Assembly: GCF_032062175.1 (NCBI RefSeq)
Contig: NZ_DAMBQK010000019.1
Span: 1-64,000 of the forward strand
From: Atlantibacter sp032062175
Lineage (GTDB): Bacteria > Pseudomonadota > Gammaproteobacteria > Enterobacterales > Enterobacteriaceae
Length of the DNA stretch: 64,000 nucleotides
Direction of reading: 5' to 3'
Of this stretch, positions 34,961 through 42,908 are shown piece by piece; position 1 is the stretch's first letter; every line of letters begins with the position of its first letter. Under the pieces are notes generated by a model. The model had not been told where the DNA came from. It made no database searches and was given only the letters and a program-made list of their open reading frames with translations. The position numbers were made by a program, and so were the translations under genes.

Positions 34961-35055
34961 TGGCGGAAGATCACAGGAGTCGAACCTGCCCGGGATCGCT
35001 GGCGACCCCAACTGGATTTGAAGTCCAGCCGCCTCACCGGAGACGACGATCTTCC
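34961..35055 (-). tRNA. selC: selenocysteine tRNA (UCA anticodon)
   Basis: This 95-nt gene on the minus strand begins GGAAGATCGTCGTCTCCGG and ends ATCTTCCGCCA with an encoded CCA. The anticodon loop reads ACTTCAAA (anticodon TCA), and there is the long extra arm typical of tRNA-Sec. It is essentially the E. coli selC sequence. The tRNA decodes UGA in fdoG, which is in the same window. The selC 3' end is a classic integration target. The accessory block 30.8-34.8 kb adjoins this 3' end, and yicJ-yicI lie on the other side as in E. coli. Confidence 0.97.
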
Positions 35056-35346
35056 GAGCCTTCATTGCTACATGGAGGCCGGCGCATTATAGGCGCGTTT
35101 CAGGCGCTTACCAATACCCGCTGCGTTCTTTTTTCTCGCCTTACGCGTAAACAAAAATCATCTACCGTATGAATAAGAAAATTCTATCCGTCACAAAAAC
35201 TAATTGATTTAAATATCAATGAGTTAATTCGATCACAGAAAACAATTAACATAAATAAATAACCAGAAAACACAATTCCACGCGTCGCTGTGCGGGGCTA
35301 AAACACCTTAAGCGAAATTTTACGCTGTGTGATAAGGATGGCCGCC
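35056..35346. other. selC-yicJ intergenic region
   Basis: This is the selC promoter side, AT-rich between 35150 and 35280. TTGATTTAAATATCAA at about 35202-35217 is a near-perfect palindrome (TTGAT-N6-ATCAA) without the FNR N4 spacing. No gene was seen. Confidence 0.35.
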
Positions 35347-36750
35347 ATGAGCGATCAAGTGTTATCGGTTAAAGAGAAGATTGGCTACGGCATGGGAGAT
35401 GCCGCCAGCCATATCGTGTTTGATAACGTCATGCTTTATATGATGTTTTTTTATACGGATATCTTCGGTATTCCCGCCGGGTTTGTCGGCACCATGTTCC
35501 TGCTGGCCCGCGCGCTGGATGCCATTTCCGACCCGGCGATGGGCCTGATTGCCGACCGCACCCGCAGCCGCTGGGGCAAGTTTCGTCCGTGGGTGCTGTT
35601 CGGCGCGTTGCCCTTCGGCGTGGTGTGCGTGTTCGCCTACAGCTCGCCAGACCTGAGCATGAGCGGAAAAATGATTTACGCCGCCGTCACCTATACGCTG
35701 CTGACCCTGATGTATACGGTGGTTAACATCCCGTACTGCGCGCTGGGCGGTGTAATCACCAGCGACCCGGAGCAGCGTATTTCTCTGCAATCCTGGCGCT
35801 TCGTGCTGGCGACCCTCGGCGGCATGCTCTCCACGGTGTTGATGATGCCGCTGGTGCAGTTGATTGGCGGCGACGATAAAGCGTTCGGGTTCCAGGGCGG
35901 GATCGCCGTGCTGGCGGTAGTCGCCTTTCTGATGCTGGCGTTTTGCTTCTTTACCACCAAAGAGCGCGTCGATGCGCCGCCCAGCACCTCCACCATGCGC
36001 GAGGATTTGCGCGATATCCTGCAAAACGACCAGTGGCGCGTCGTCGGGCTGCTCACCCTCCTCAATATCCTGGCGGTGTGCGTGCGCGGCGGGGCGATGA
36101 TGTATTACGTCACCTGGATTATGGGGGATGCGGCGCTGTTCTCCTGGTTCCTCGGCGTTTACTGCGTTGGCAACCTGATTGGCAGCGCCCTCGCTAAACC
36201 CCTCACCGACTGGAAATGCAAAGTCAGCGTGTTCTGGTGGACCAACGCCGCGCTGGCGGTGCTGAGCGTCGCGATGTTCTTTGTGCCGCTGGAATCCACC
36301 GTCCTGATGTTCGTGTTTAACTTCGCCATCGGCGTACTGCACCAACTCGTCACGCCGATCCAGTGGGTCATGATGTCCGATACCGTGGACTACGGCGAAT
36401 GGCGCAACGGCAAACGCCTCACCGGCATCAGCTTTGCGGGTACGCTGTTTGTACTGAAACTGGGCCTGGCGCTGGGCGGCGCGCTGATTGGCTGGATGCT
36501 GGCAGGCGGCGGCTATGACGCCACCGCGCATACCCAGAACAGCGCCACCATCACCATTATCATTGCGCTGTTTACCCTCGTGCCGGGCATCTGTTACGTG
36601 CTGAGCGCCCTCATCGCCAAACGCTTCTACACCCTGAAAACGCCGCTATTACGCAACATCCTCAACGAGCTGGGGCAGAGCGCGCGCAGCCATCAGCGGG
36701 AATTTGAAAAGTTACCGGTCAGCAAAGACCTGAATCATTCAGAGGGATAA
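35347..36750 (+). CDS. yicJ: GPH-family xyloside/sugar symporter
   Basis: YicJ (467 aa) is a 12-helix glycoside-pentoside-hexuronide (GPH) family cation symporter thought to import alpha-xylosides for YicI. The N-terminal KEKIGYGMGDAASH and DRTRSRWGKFRPWVL match E. coli YicJ closely, as does DTVDYGEWRNGKR. The start at 35347 was chosen because AAGGA lies about 8 bp upstream and the product then begins MSDQVLSVKEK, like E. coli. The final hydrophilic tail differs. yicI follows 3 bp later. Confidence 0.95.
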   Translation: MSDQVLSVKEKIGYGMGDAASHIVFDNVMLYMMFFYTDIFGIPAGFVGTMFLLARALDAISDPAMGLIADRTRSRWGKFRPWVLFGALPFGVVCVFAYSSPDLSMSGKMIYAAVTYTLLTLMYTVVNIPYCALGGVITSDPEQRISLQSWRFVLATLGGMLSTVLMMPLVQLIGGDDKAFGFQGGIAVLAVVAFLMLAFCFFTTKERVDAPPSTSTMREDLRDILQNDQWRVVGLLTLLNILAVCVRGGAMMYYVTWIMGDAALFSWFLGVYCVGNLIGSALAKPLTDWKCKVSVFWWTNAALAVLSVAMFFVPLESTVLMFVFNFAIGVLHQLVTPIQWVMMSDTVDYGEWRNGKRLTGISFAGTLFVLKLGLALGGALIGWMLAGGGYDATAHTQNSATITIIIALFTLVPGICYVLSALIAKRFYTLKTPLLRNILNELGQSARSHQREFEKLPVSKDLNHSEG

Positions 36751-36753
36751 CAG

Positions 36754-39078
36754 ATGAAAATCAGCGATGGAAATTGGCTTATCCAGCCGGGCTTGACGTT
36801 AACGCATCCGCTTCAGGTGTTTGATGTTGAACAGCATGGCAACGAGATGGTGGTGTATGCCGCGCCGCGCGACGTGCGCGAGCGCACCTGGCAGCTCGAC
36901 ACGCCGTTATTCACCCTGCGCTTTTTCTCCCCGCAGCAGGGCATCATCGGCGTACGTCTCGAGCACTTTCAGGGCGCAGTCGACAACGGCCCGCATTACC
37001 CGCTTAACATGATGGATAATGTGCAGGTTGAGATACGCAACACGCCGGAATTTGCTGAACTGAAAAGCGGCGATTTGAGCGTGCGGGTGACCAAAGGTGA
37101 AAACTGGGCGCTCGATTTCCTGCGTGATGGCGTGCGCATCACCGGCAGCCAGGTGAAAAACAACGGCTATGTGCAGGACGGCAATGCCTCGCGCCAGTAT
37201 ATGTTCGAGCGGCTGGATCTCAGCGTGGGCGAAACCGTATACGGCCTGGGCGAGCGCTTTACCGCGCTGGTGCGCAACGGCCAGACGGTGGAGACCTGGA
37301 ACCGCGACGGTGGCACCAGCACCGAACAGGCGTACAAGAATATCCCGTTTTACCTGACCAATCGCGGCTACGGCGTGCTGGTGAATCATCCTGAGTGCGT
37401 GTCGTTTGAAATAGGTTCTGAGAAAGTCTCAAAGGTGCAGTTCAGCGTAGAAGGGGAGTATCTCGAATATTTTGTGATCGACGGACCGACGCCGAAAGCG
37501 GTGCTGGACCGCTATACCCGCCTGACGGGCCGCCCGGCGCTGCCGCCTGCCTGGTCGTTCGGGCTGTGGCTCACCACCTCGTTTACCACCAATTACGATG
37601 AAGCCACCGTGAACCGTTTTATCGACGGTATGGCGGAGCGCAGGCTGCCGCTGCACGTGTTCCATTTCGATTGTTTCTGGATGAAAGCATTCCAGTGGTG
37701 CGATTTTGAATGGGACCCGGCGACGTTTCCGGATCCGGTGGGCATGTTGCAGCGCCTGAAAGCCCGCGGCCTGAAAATCTGCGTGTGGATCAACCCGTAC
37801 ATTGGCCAGAAATCGCCGCTGTTCCGGGAAGGGATGGAAAAAGGCTATCTGCTGAAGCGCCCGAATGGCGCGGTGTGGCAGTGGGATAAATGGCAGCCGG
37901 GTCTGGCGATTGTCGATTTCACCAATCCGGCGGCGAGCGCGTGGTATGCGGACCATCTGAAGCGGCTGGTGAGGATGGGCGTGGACTGCTTCAAAACCGA
38001 CTTCGGCGAACGCATCCCCACTGATGTGGTGTGGTATGACGGGTCCGATCCGCAGAAAATGCACAACCATTACGCTTTCATCTACAACGAGCTGGTGTGG
38101 GACGTGCTGAAAAAGACCATCGGCGAAGAAGAGGCGGTGCTGTTTGCCCGCTCGGCGTCCGTGGGCGCGCAGCAGTTCCCGGTACACTGGGGCGGCGATT
38201 GTTATGCCAATTATGAATCCATGGCGGAGAGCCTGCGCGGCGGGTTATCCATTGGGCTGTCGGGTTTTGGATTCTGGAGCCATGATATCGGCGGCTTCGA
38301 GAACACCGCGCCCGCGCACGTTTACAAACGCTGGTGCGCTTTTGGGCTGCTTTCCAGCCACAGCCGCCTGCACGGAAGCAAATCCTACCGGGTGCCGTGG
38401 GCGTATGATGACGAAGCCTGCGACGTGGTGCGCCACTTCACCGAACTGAAATGCCGCTTAATGCCCTATCTGTACCGCCAGGCGGTAACGGCGAATGCCA
38501 GCGGGACGCCGATGATGCGCGCCATGATGCTCGAATTCCCGGACGATCCGGCCTGCGATTACCTCGACCGCCAGTATATGCTGGGCGATTCCCTGCTGGT
38601 GGCCCCGGTGTTCAGCGAGGCGGGCGATGTGTCATTCTGGCTACCGGAAGGCCGCTGGACGCATCTGTGGCATAACGATGAACAGATCGGCAGCCGCTGG
38701 CATAAACAGCGCCATGACTTCTCAAGCCTGCCGGTGTACGTGCGCGACAACACGCTGCTCGCCCTTGGTAACAATGACCAGAAGCCGGATTATGCCTGGC
38801 ATGATGGCACCGCATTCCAGCTGTTCAACCTTGATGATGGCCGGGAAGCGCAGTGCGACGTGCCGATAGCAAACGGTTCGGTGGCTTTTACGCTGTATGT
38901 TAAGCGCGAGGGCCATAAGCTGGTGGTGCACGGTGAGGGTAATGCCACCAACTGGACGCTCTGCCTGCGCAATATTCACCAGCTCAGAGAGGTTGCCAAT
39001 GCCAGTTCGTACCCGGGCGAGTTGGGCATTGTTATCACCCCGATCAGCGGCGAACTGTCGTTTAGCGTCACGCTGTAA
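36754..39078 (+). CDS. yicI: alpha-xylosidase, GH31 family
   Basis: YicI (774 aa; E. coli 772) hydrolyses alpha-xylosides such as isoprimeverose. Asp416 in CFKTDFGERIP is the nucleophile and Asp482 in VHWGGD the acid/base. Both fall at the E. coli residue numbers, so the catalytic domain aligns without gaps. The N-terminal beta-sandwich, the TIM barrel (substrate loops HFDCFWMK and WINPYIGQKS) and the C-terminal beta domains are complete. It forms an operon with yicJ. No regulator or signal peptide is present, and the enzyme is cytoplasmic. Confidence 0.96.
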   Translation: MKISDGNWLIQPGLTLTHPLQVFDVEQHGNEMVVYAAPRDVRERTWQLDTPLFTLRFFSPQQGIIGVRLEHFQGAVDNGPHYPLNMMDNVQVEIRNTPEFAELKSGDLSVRVTKGENWALDFLRDGVRITGSQVKNNGYVQDGNASRQYMFERLDLSVGETVYGLGERFTALVRNGQTVETWNRDGGTSTEQAYKNIPFYLTNRGYGVLVNHPECVSFEIGSEKVSKVQFSVEGEYLEYFVIDGPTPKAVLDRYTRLTGRPALPPAWSFGLWLTTSFTTNYDEATVNRFIDGMAERRLPLHVFHFDCFWMKAFQWCDFEWDPATFPDPVGMLQRLKARGLKICVWINPYIGQKSPLFREGMEKGYLLKRPNGAVWQWDKWQPGLAIVDFTNPAASAWYADHLKRLVRMGVDCFKTDFGERIPTDVVWYDGSDPQKMHNHYAFIYNELVWDVLKKTIGEEEAVLFARSASVGAQQFPVHWGGDCYANYESMAESLRGGLSIGLSGFGFWSHDIGGFENTAPAHVYKRWCAFGLLSSHSRLHGSKSYRVPWAYDDEACDVVRHFTELKCRLMPYLYRQAVTANASGTPMMRAMMLEFPDDPACDYLDRQYMLGDSLLVAPVFSEAGDVSFWLPEGRWTHLWHNDEQIGSRWHKQRHDFSSLPVYVRDNTLLALGNNDQKPDYAWHDGTAFQLFNLDDGREAQCDVPIANGSVAFTLYVKREGHKLVVHGEGNATNWTLCLRNIHQLREVANASSYPGELGIVITPISGELSFSVTL

Positions 39079-39089
39079 ATCTTCTTCAC

Positions 39090-39112
39090 CGCCGCCTTCG
39101 GGCGGCGTTCTG
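39090..39112 (+). terminator. hairpin after yicI
   Basis: CGCCGCC (39090-39096), loop TTCG, GGCGGCG (39101-39107), then TTCTGTT. It lies 11 bp after yicI and next to the end of the converging esterase gene. The T tail is interrupted. Confidence 0.7.
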
Positions 39113-40027
39113 TTATCTTCGGCCTGCCACACGCCATGCTAAATCGTGCATCAGATCCCTGGCGCTCTGGCTGATGCCGCCTAGTTGAAAGAAACCGTGG
39201 ATCACGCCAAGCCAGCGCTGGCAGGTGCAGCTTACGCCTTGCTCCGTCAGCCGTTCAAAAAGCGCTTCGCCTTCATCGCATAGTGGATCAAATTCTGCCG
39301 TCACAATATGCACGGGCGACAAACCGGCAAAATCCTCACGCCATAATGGGCTGGCTTCGGGGTGCAGGCGATTGCAGGCTGTCAGATACGCGTCATAACC
39401 GGTCAAAAGTACCTCGCGAGTAATGACATAGTCCAGCCCGTTGCGGGTGTAGCTTTCGAAATGCGCCGTTGCGTCCAGCATGGGGTAGATCAGCAGCAAT
39501 CGTGCGGGCTGCCAGCCGCCGCTGGCTTTAAGGCGCAGCGCAGTCACCAGGGCGATGTGCCCACCTGCGCTGTCGCCCGCCAGCGTAATGCGCGCAGCAT
39601 CAATCGCCAGCGCGTCGGCATGAGCAGAGATAAGCCGCGCGGCGCGTTCAGCGTCGTCGTGGGCTGCCGGATAAACATGTTCAGGTGCCAGACGGTAGCG
39701 CACAGCGATAACCCGACAACCGCTATAAAACGCCAGTTGGCGTAGTTGATTGTCATGGGTTTCAAACCCGCCGCTGACAAAACACCCGCCATGATAGTAA
39801 ATCACTGCCGGTAAATTCCCGCTGCCGCTGAGTGGCGATACCACGCGCAGCTGCATGCCTTCGAGCGTGATGTCTTTTACATCGACGCGCTGCTCGGTCT
39901 CGCCGGCAAGCACGGTGCTGGCGATGTATCCCGCGCGCCGTTCAGCGATGGTTTTATCCCGCACCGAGGGCCTTCCGGCAGCGATAAACTCATCGACAAG
40001 TGTTGAGATTCCCGTTTCAAACGCCAT
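39113..40027 (-). CDS. alpha/beta hydrolase, HSL/Aes-type carboxylesterase
   Basis: This 304-residue esterase belongs to the hormone-sensitive lipase family. The oxyanion motif is YYHGGCFVSGG (near residue 78), the nucleophile serine lies in GDSAGGH (near 152), the aspartate in EFDPLCDEG (near 246), and the histidine in VIHGFFQLGG (near 276). The triad order and spacing are typical. No signal peptide is present. It is not E. coli Aes itself, though in the same family. The substrate is unknown. It converges on yicI and has a 387-bp gap on its upstream side. Confidence 0.88.
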   Translation of the reverse strand: MAFETGISTLVDEFIAAGRPSVRDKTIAERRAGYIASTVLAGETEQRVDVKDITLEGMQLRVVSPLSGSGNLPAVIYYHGGCFVSGGFETHDNQLRQLAFYSGCRVIAVRYRLAPEHVYPAAHDDAERAARLISAHADALAIDAARITLAGDSAGGHIALVTALRLKASGGWQPARLLLIYPMLDATAHFESYTRNGLDYVITREVLLTGYDAYLTACNRLHPEASPLWREDFAGLSPVHIVTAEFDPLCDEGEALFERLTEQGVSCTCQRWLGVIHGFFQLGGISQSARDLMHDLAWRVAGRR

Positions 40028-40199
40028 TTTTCACTCTGCTTATCTGTATGGATATACAGCAATCTAGCCTGGCAAAACATCGGTTAACAAGTCCGGTTTG
40101 CTAAAAAATTGGCTTCTGGAAAGCATCTCGCAAAACATGATTTGTTACAGCGCGAAAGACTATATTTTTGTTTTATAACCGTAAGATGAGGACCGAAGA

Positions 40200-40358
40200 G
40201 TGTTGATATTGAAACAGAGCAGTTCATCGCGAGGGTTTTATGGAAAAATACTTCTGATATTGCCAGGCAAGGTTATACGTCAGCTTCATTATCTCACAAG
40301 GCGTCGCGAGCTTTCTCAGGAAGCGTTATTGCTTGAGGCCATTGAGCAATATAAATAG
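40200..40358 (+). CDS. possible small ribbon-helix-helix protein
   Basis: A 52-codon frame from GTG 40200, preceded by GATGAGGACCGAAGA, lies in the 387-bp gap between the esterase and fdhE. The product contains ILLILPGKVIRQLHYL, then RRRELSQEALLLEAIEQYK. This follows the strand-helix-helix pattern of ribbon-helix-helix proteins (short hydrophobic strand, helix, S-x-E turn, LLxEAIExY helix). It may be an orphan antitoxin-like regulator. The GTG start, small size and lack of a partner keep confidence modest. Confidence 0.42.
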   Translation: MLILKQSSSSRGFYGKILLILPGKVIRQLHYLTRRRELSQEALLLEAIEQYK

Positions 40359-40414
40359 GTATTTAAATTAATCCCCGCCCTCTACCGAAGGCGGGAATTA
40401 ACGCGACAGGGAAA

Positions 40415-41344
40415 TTACTCCCCTTCGCCCGGGAACAGGAACGGGTTAATAGAGCTACGGGCGAAGCCCTCTTGCTCCATACGCGCGTCCAGCACCAGCG
40501 AAGCCAGATCATCCGCTACCGCATCAACTTTCGGGTCTTTTTCCTGATACAGGATCTTCAGGTAAGTACCGCAGTCGCCGCAGCTTTCCGCTTTGATGGC
40601 TGCCTGTTCACTATCAAGCGACCAGTAGTGCAAATCGCGGGTTTGCTCGCAGTTGCTGCATTTTACGCGCACCACGTGCCATTCGGTTTCGCACAGGTTG
40701 CAGTGCAAATAGCGTAGGCCGTTGGTGGTGCCAATCTGCACGATGCTGGAAACCGGCATCGAGCCGCACACCGGGCAGAACTGGCGCTGTTCGCCGTATT
40801 CCGCGCGCGCTTTACCGGGAATCAGGCTCGCCATTTGCGCCCAGTAGAGCGACAGCGCCGCCCAGATAAACGGAGCTTTATCGCTGCTGACGGTACTGAA
40901 ATCGGCAGCAAACAGCGCGCTCGCCATCTCTTCCAGTTCCGGGCCGGAGGCCTTTTCCAGATTTTCGATGACGGCCAGCGCCGTGCCGCTCATCTCTGGC
41001 TTCAGCTCGGCAATCATGGAGTGCAGCAGCTTCTGCCAGTGGGCGTCGCGCGGCAGGACGTGGATATCCAGCGGCGGTTTGCCCTGCGCGGCGGCCTCTT
41101 TGATGCGCGCCGTTAAATCAATCTCCAGCGGGTGGTCGTACAGTACCACTTCCTGGGCGTGGGCGATCAGCGCGGCGAAGCGCAGATAGTCGCCCAGCGG
41201 GTTGCTTTCAGCCAGCTCGCGCAGACGCTCTGCGCGGCGGTTATAGAGGTTTTTCAGCCGGGGGAACAATAACGGCGGAATCATATCCGCCGTATGTTTT
41301 TCGCCCTTCTCCAGCTGATCTTGCGGGATGATGCGAATACTCAT
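40415..41344 (-). CDS. fdhE: formate dehydrogenase accessory protein FdhE
   Basis: FdhE (309 aa, same length as E. coli) is a cytoplasmic rubredoxin-like chaperone needed for the activity of respiratory formate dehydrogenases N and O. It interacts with FdhD and the catalytic subunits. Several CxxC pairs are visible: CPVCGS, CNLCETEW, CSNCEQ and CGDCGTY, which bind iron in E. coli. It overlaps the end of fdoI by 4 bp and closes the fdoGHI-fdhE operon. Confidence 0.96.
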   Translation of the reverse strand: MSIRIIPQDQLEKGEKHTADMIPPLLFPRLKNLYNRRAERLRELAESNPLGDYLRFAALIAHAQEVVLYDHPLEIDLTARIKEAAAQGKPPLDIHVLPRDAHWQKLLHSMIAELKPEMSGTALAVIENLEKASGPELEEMASALFAADFSTVSSDKAPFIWAALSLYWAQMASLIPGKARAEYGEQRQFCPVCGSMPVSSIVQIGTTNGLRYLHCNLCETEWHVVRVKCSNCEQTRDLHYWSLDSEQAAIKAESCGDCGTYLKILYQEKDPKVDAVADDLASLVLDARMEQEGFARSSINPFLFPGEGE

Positions 41345-41976
41345 TCAGTCGATTTATCCTGTTTTTCGCGCACTTCGCGATACCAGCGCGGGTGATGTTT
41401 CTTCGCCCATGCGGAGGTGACCCAGCCTTCGACCATTGCGGTTATGGTGCCTTTCACCCACAGAGCGGCGTAAATATGCACCATAATAACCACAATCAGG
41501 GCGACCGCGGCAAACGAATGTACCATTAGCGCCACGCGGATCACCGGAATCGAGAAGACGGGTGCAAAATACGGGCGCCAGATGATGACGCCGCTCACCA
41601 ACAGCAACACCAGGAAAATAATCGCCGCCCAGAAAACGCACTTCTGGCCGAAGTTATAACGCCCGGTGTCACCTACTTCGTCGTTAACGATGATCTTACG
41701 AATATTCTTCGCCCAAAAGATATCCTCACGATTGATTAGATTGTGGTGCCAATATCTAAAAAACATGATGATAAACGACGCAAACATCACTACCCCGACA
41801 AACGGGTGGACGATGCGCGCCAGTTGCGGCGTCCCCATGATGTGCATCAGCCAGTTGAAGGAGGGGAACAGGAACCCCAGCCCGCTCACCGCCGCCAGGA
41901 TGAAGCAGAAGGCGGTGACCCAGTGGTTGATGCGCTCGGGCGCGGTGTAGCGCACGATGGTGTTACGTTTCCTCAT
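41341..41976 (-). CDS. fdoI: formate dehydrogenase-O cytochrome b556 subunit
   Basis: FdoI (211 aa) is the four-helix, diheme inner-membrane subunit that passes electrons from FdoH to quinone. The N-terminus reads RNTIVRYTAPERINHWVTA, with the first heme-ligating histidine in INHW. Further histidines occur in MVHSFAAVALIVVIMVHIYAAL. It overlaps fdoH and fdhE by 4 bp each. Confidence 0.95.
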   Translation of the reverse strand: MRKRNTIVRYTAPERINHWVTAFCFILAAVSGLGFLFPSFNWLMHIMGTPQLARIVHPFVGVVMFASFIIMFFRYWHHNLINREDIFWAKNIRKIIVNDEVGDTGRYNFGQKCVFWAAIIFLVLLLVSGVIIWRPYFAPVFSIPVIRVALMVHSFAAVALIVVIMVHIYAALWVKGTITAMVEGWVTSAWAKKHHPRWYREVREKQDKSTE

Positions 41977-42896
41977 TTGCGCCCCTCCTCACGATCGTCA
42001 CGAGTCTGGTCTTTCTCCTCGTGAAGATTGTCTTCTTCATCATCCGCCCGGTTCGGGCCGACGCCGACATAGTGGAACACGCTGGCGGCAAAAGTCGCGG
42101 CAAAGCCAATGGCGGCCAGCGGCTTCCAGACGCCTTTCCAGAATTTAACGGTATCGCTGATTTCCGGGTTTTCCGGCAGCCCGTGATACAGATTCGGGTT
42201 GTCGGCGTGATGCAGTACATACATCACATGCGTCCCGCCCACGCCCGCCGGATCGTACAGGCCCGCTTTGTCGTAACCACGGGTTTGCAGTTCCGCCACG
42301 CGCTCGCTGGCCAGCTCTTTCATGTCCTCTTTCGAGCCGAAATGAATCGCCCCGGTCGGACAGGTTTTCACACACGCCGGTTCCTGGCCCACGGTGACGC
42401 GGTCTACGCACAGGGTGCATTTATAGACGCGGTTGTCTTCCGGGTTCAGGCGCGGCACGTCGAACGGGCAGCCGGCGATGCAGTAGCCGCAGCCGATGCA
42501 CTGCTCTGACTGGAAATCGACGATGCCGTTAGCGTACTGAATGATTGCCCCTTCCGCCGGGCATGCCTTCAGGCAGCCCGGGTCGGCGCAGTGCATACAG
42601 CCGTCTTTGCGGATCAGCCATTCCAGTTTGTCGTTCTGCTCCACTTCCGAGAAGCGCATCACCGTCCAGGATTTCGCGGTGAGATCCGCCGGGTTGTCAT
42701 ACACCCCGACGTTATTCCCCACCACGTCACGCAGGTCGTTCCACTCGGAACAGGCCACCTGACAGGCTTTACAGCCGATGCAAGTGGTCACGTCGATAAG
42801 TTTCGCCACCTCTTGCTGGTGTTCCCGCGCGTGGGGCGCGGGAGTGAAACCGTTAGTCGCGGAACGACGGATAATGTCTTGCGATTGATAAGCCAT
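41973..42896 (-). CDS. fdoH: formate dehydrogenase-O iron-sulfur subunit
   Basis: FdoH (307 aa; E. coli 300) carries four [4Fe-4S] clusters between FdoG and FdoI. Cysteine groups CIGCKAC, CMHCADPGC, CIGCGYC and CTLCVDR are visible. A single C-terminal membrane helix (near residues 258-278, PLAAIGFAATFAASVF) anchors the protein. The tail after the helix is extended and very charged (DDEEDNLHEEKDQTRDD), which accounts for the extra residues. It starts 12 bp after the fdoG stop. Confidence 0.95.
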   Translation of the reverse strand: MAYQSQDIIRRSATNGFTPAPHAREHQQEVAKLIDVTTCIGCKACQVACSEWNDLRDVVGNNVGVYDNPADLTAKSWTVMRFSEVEQNDKLEWLIRKDGCMHCADPGCLKACPAEGAIIQYANGIVDFQSEQCIGCGYCIAGCPFDVPRLNPEDNRVYKCTLCVDRVTVGQEPACVKTCPTGAIHFGSKEDMKELASERVAELQTRGYDKAGLYDPAGVGGTHVMYVLHHADNPNLYHGLPENPEISDTVKFWKGVWKPLAAIGFAATFAASVFHYVGVGPNRADDEEDNLHEEKDQTRDDREEGRK

Positions 42897-42908
42897 AAGT
42901 CGTCTCCG

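Noticed and set aside
35202..35217. TTGAT-N6-ATCAA palindrome before yicJ as an FNR site
   Set aside because: The half-sites match but the spacer is 6 bp rather than the required 4 bp, and neither selC nor yicJ is expected to be anaerobically controlled.
35362..36531. Long open frame on the minus strand opposite yicJ (389 codons)
   Set aside because: It is the antisense shadow of a strongly conserved transporter gene and its composition is histidine/glutamine/arginine-rich nonsense. The same holds for other long antisense frames opposite hybC, fdoG, frvX and rhaD.
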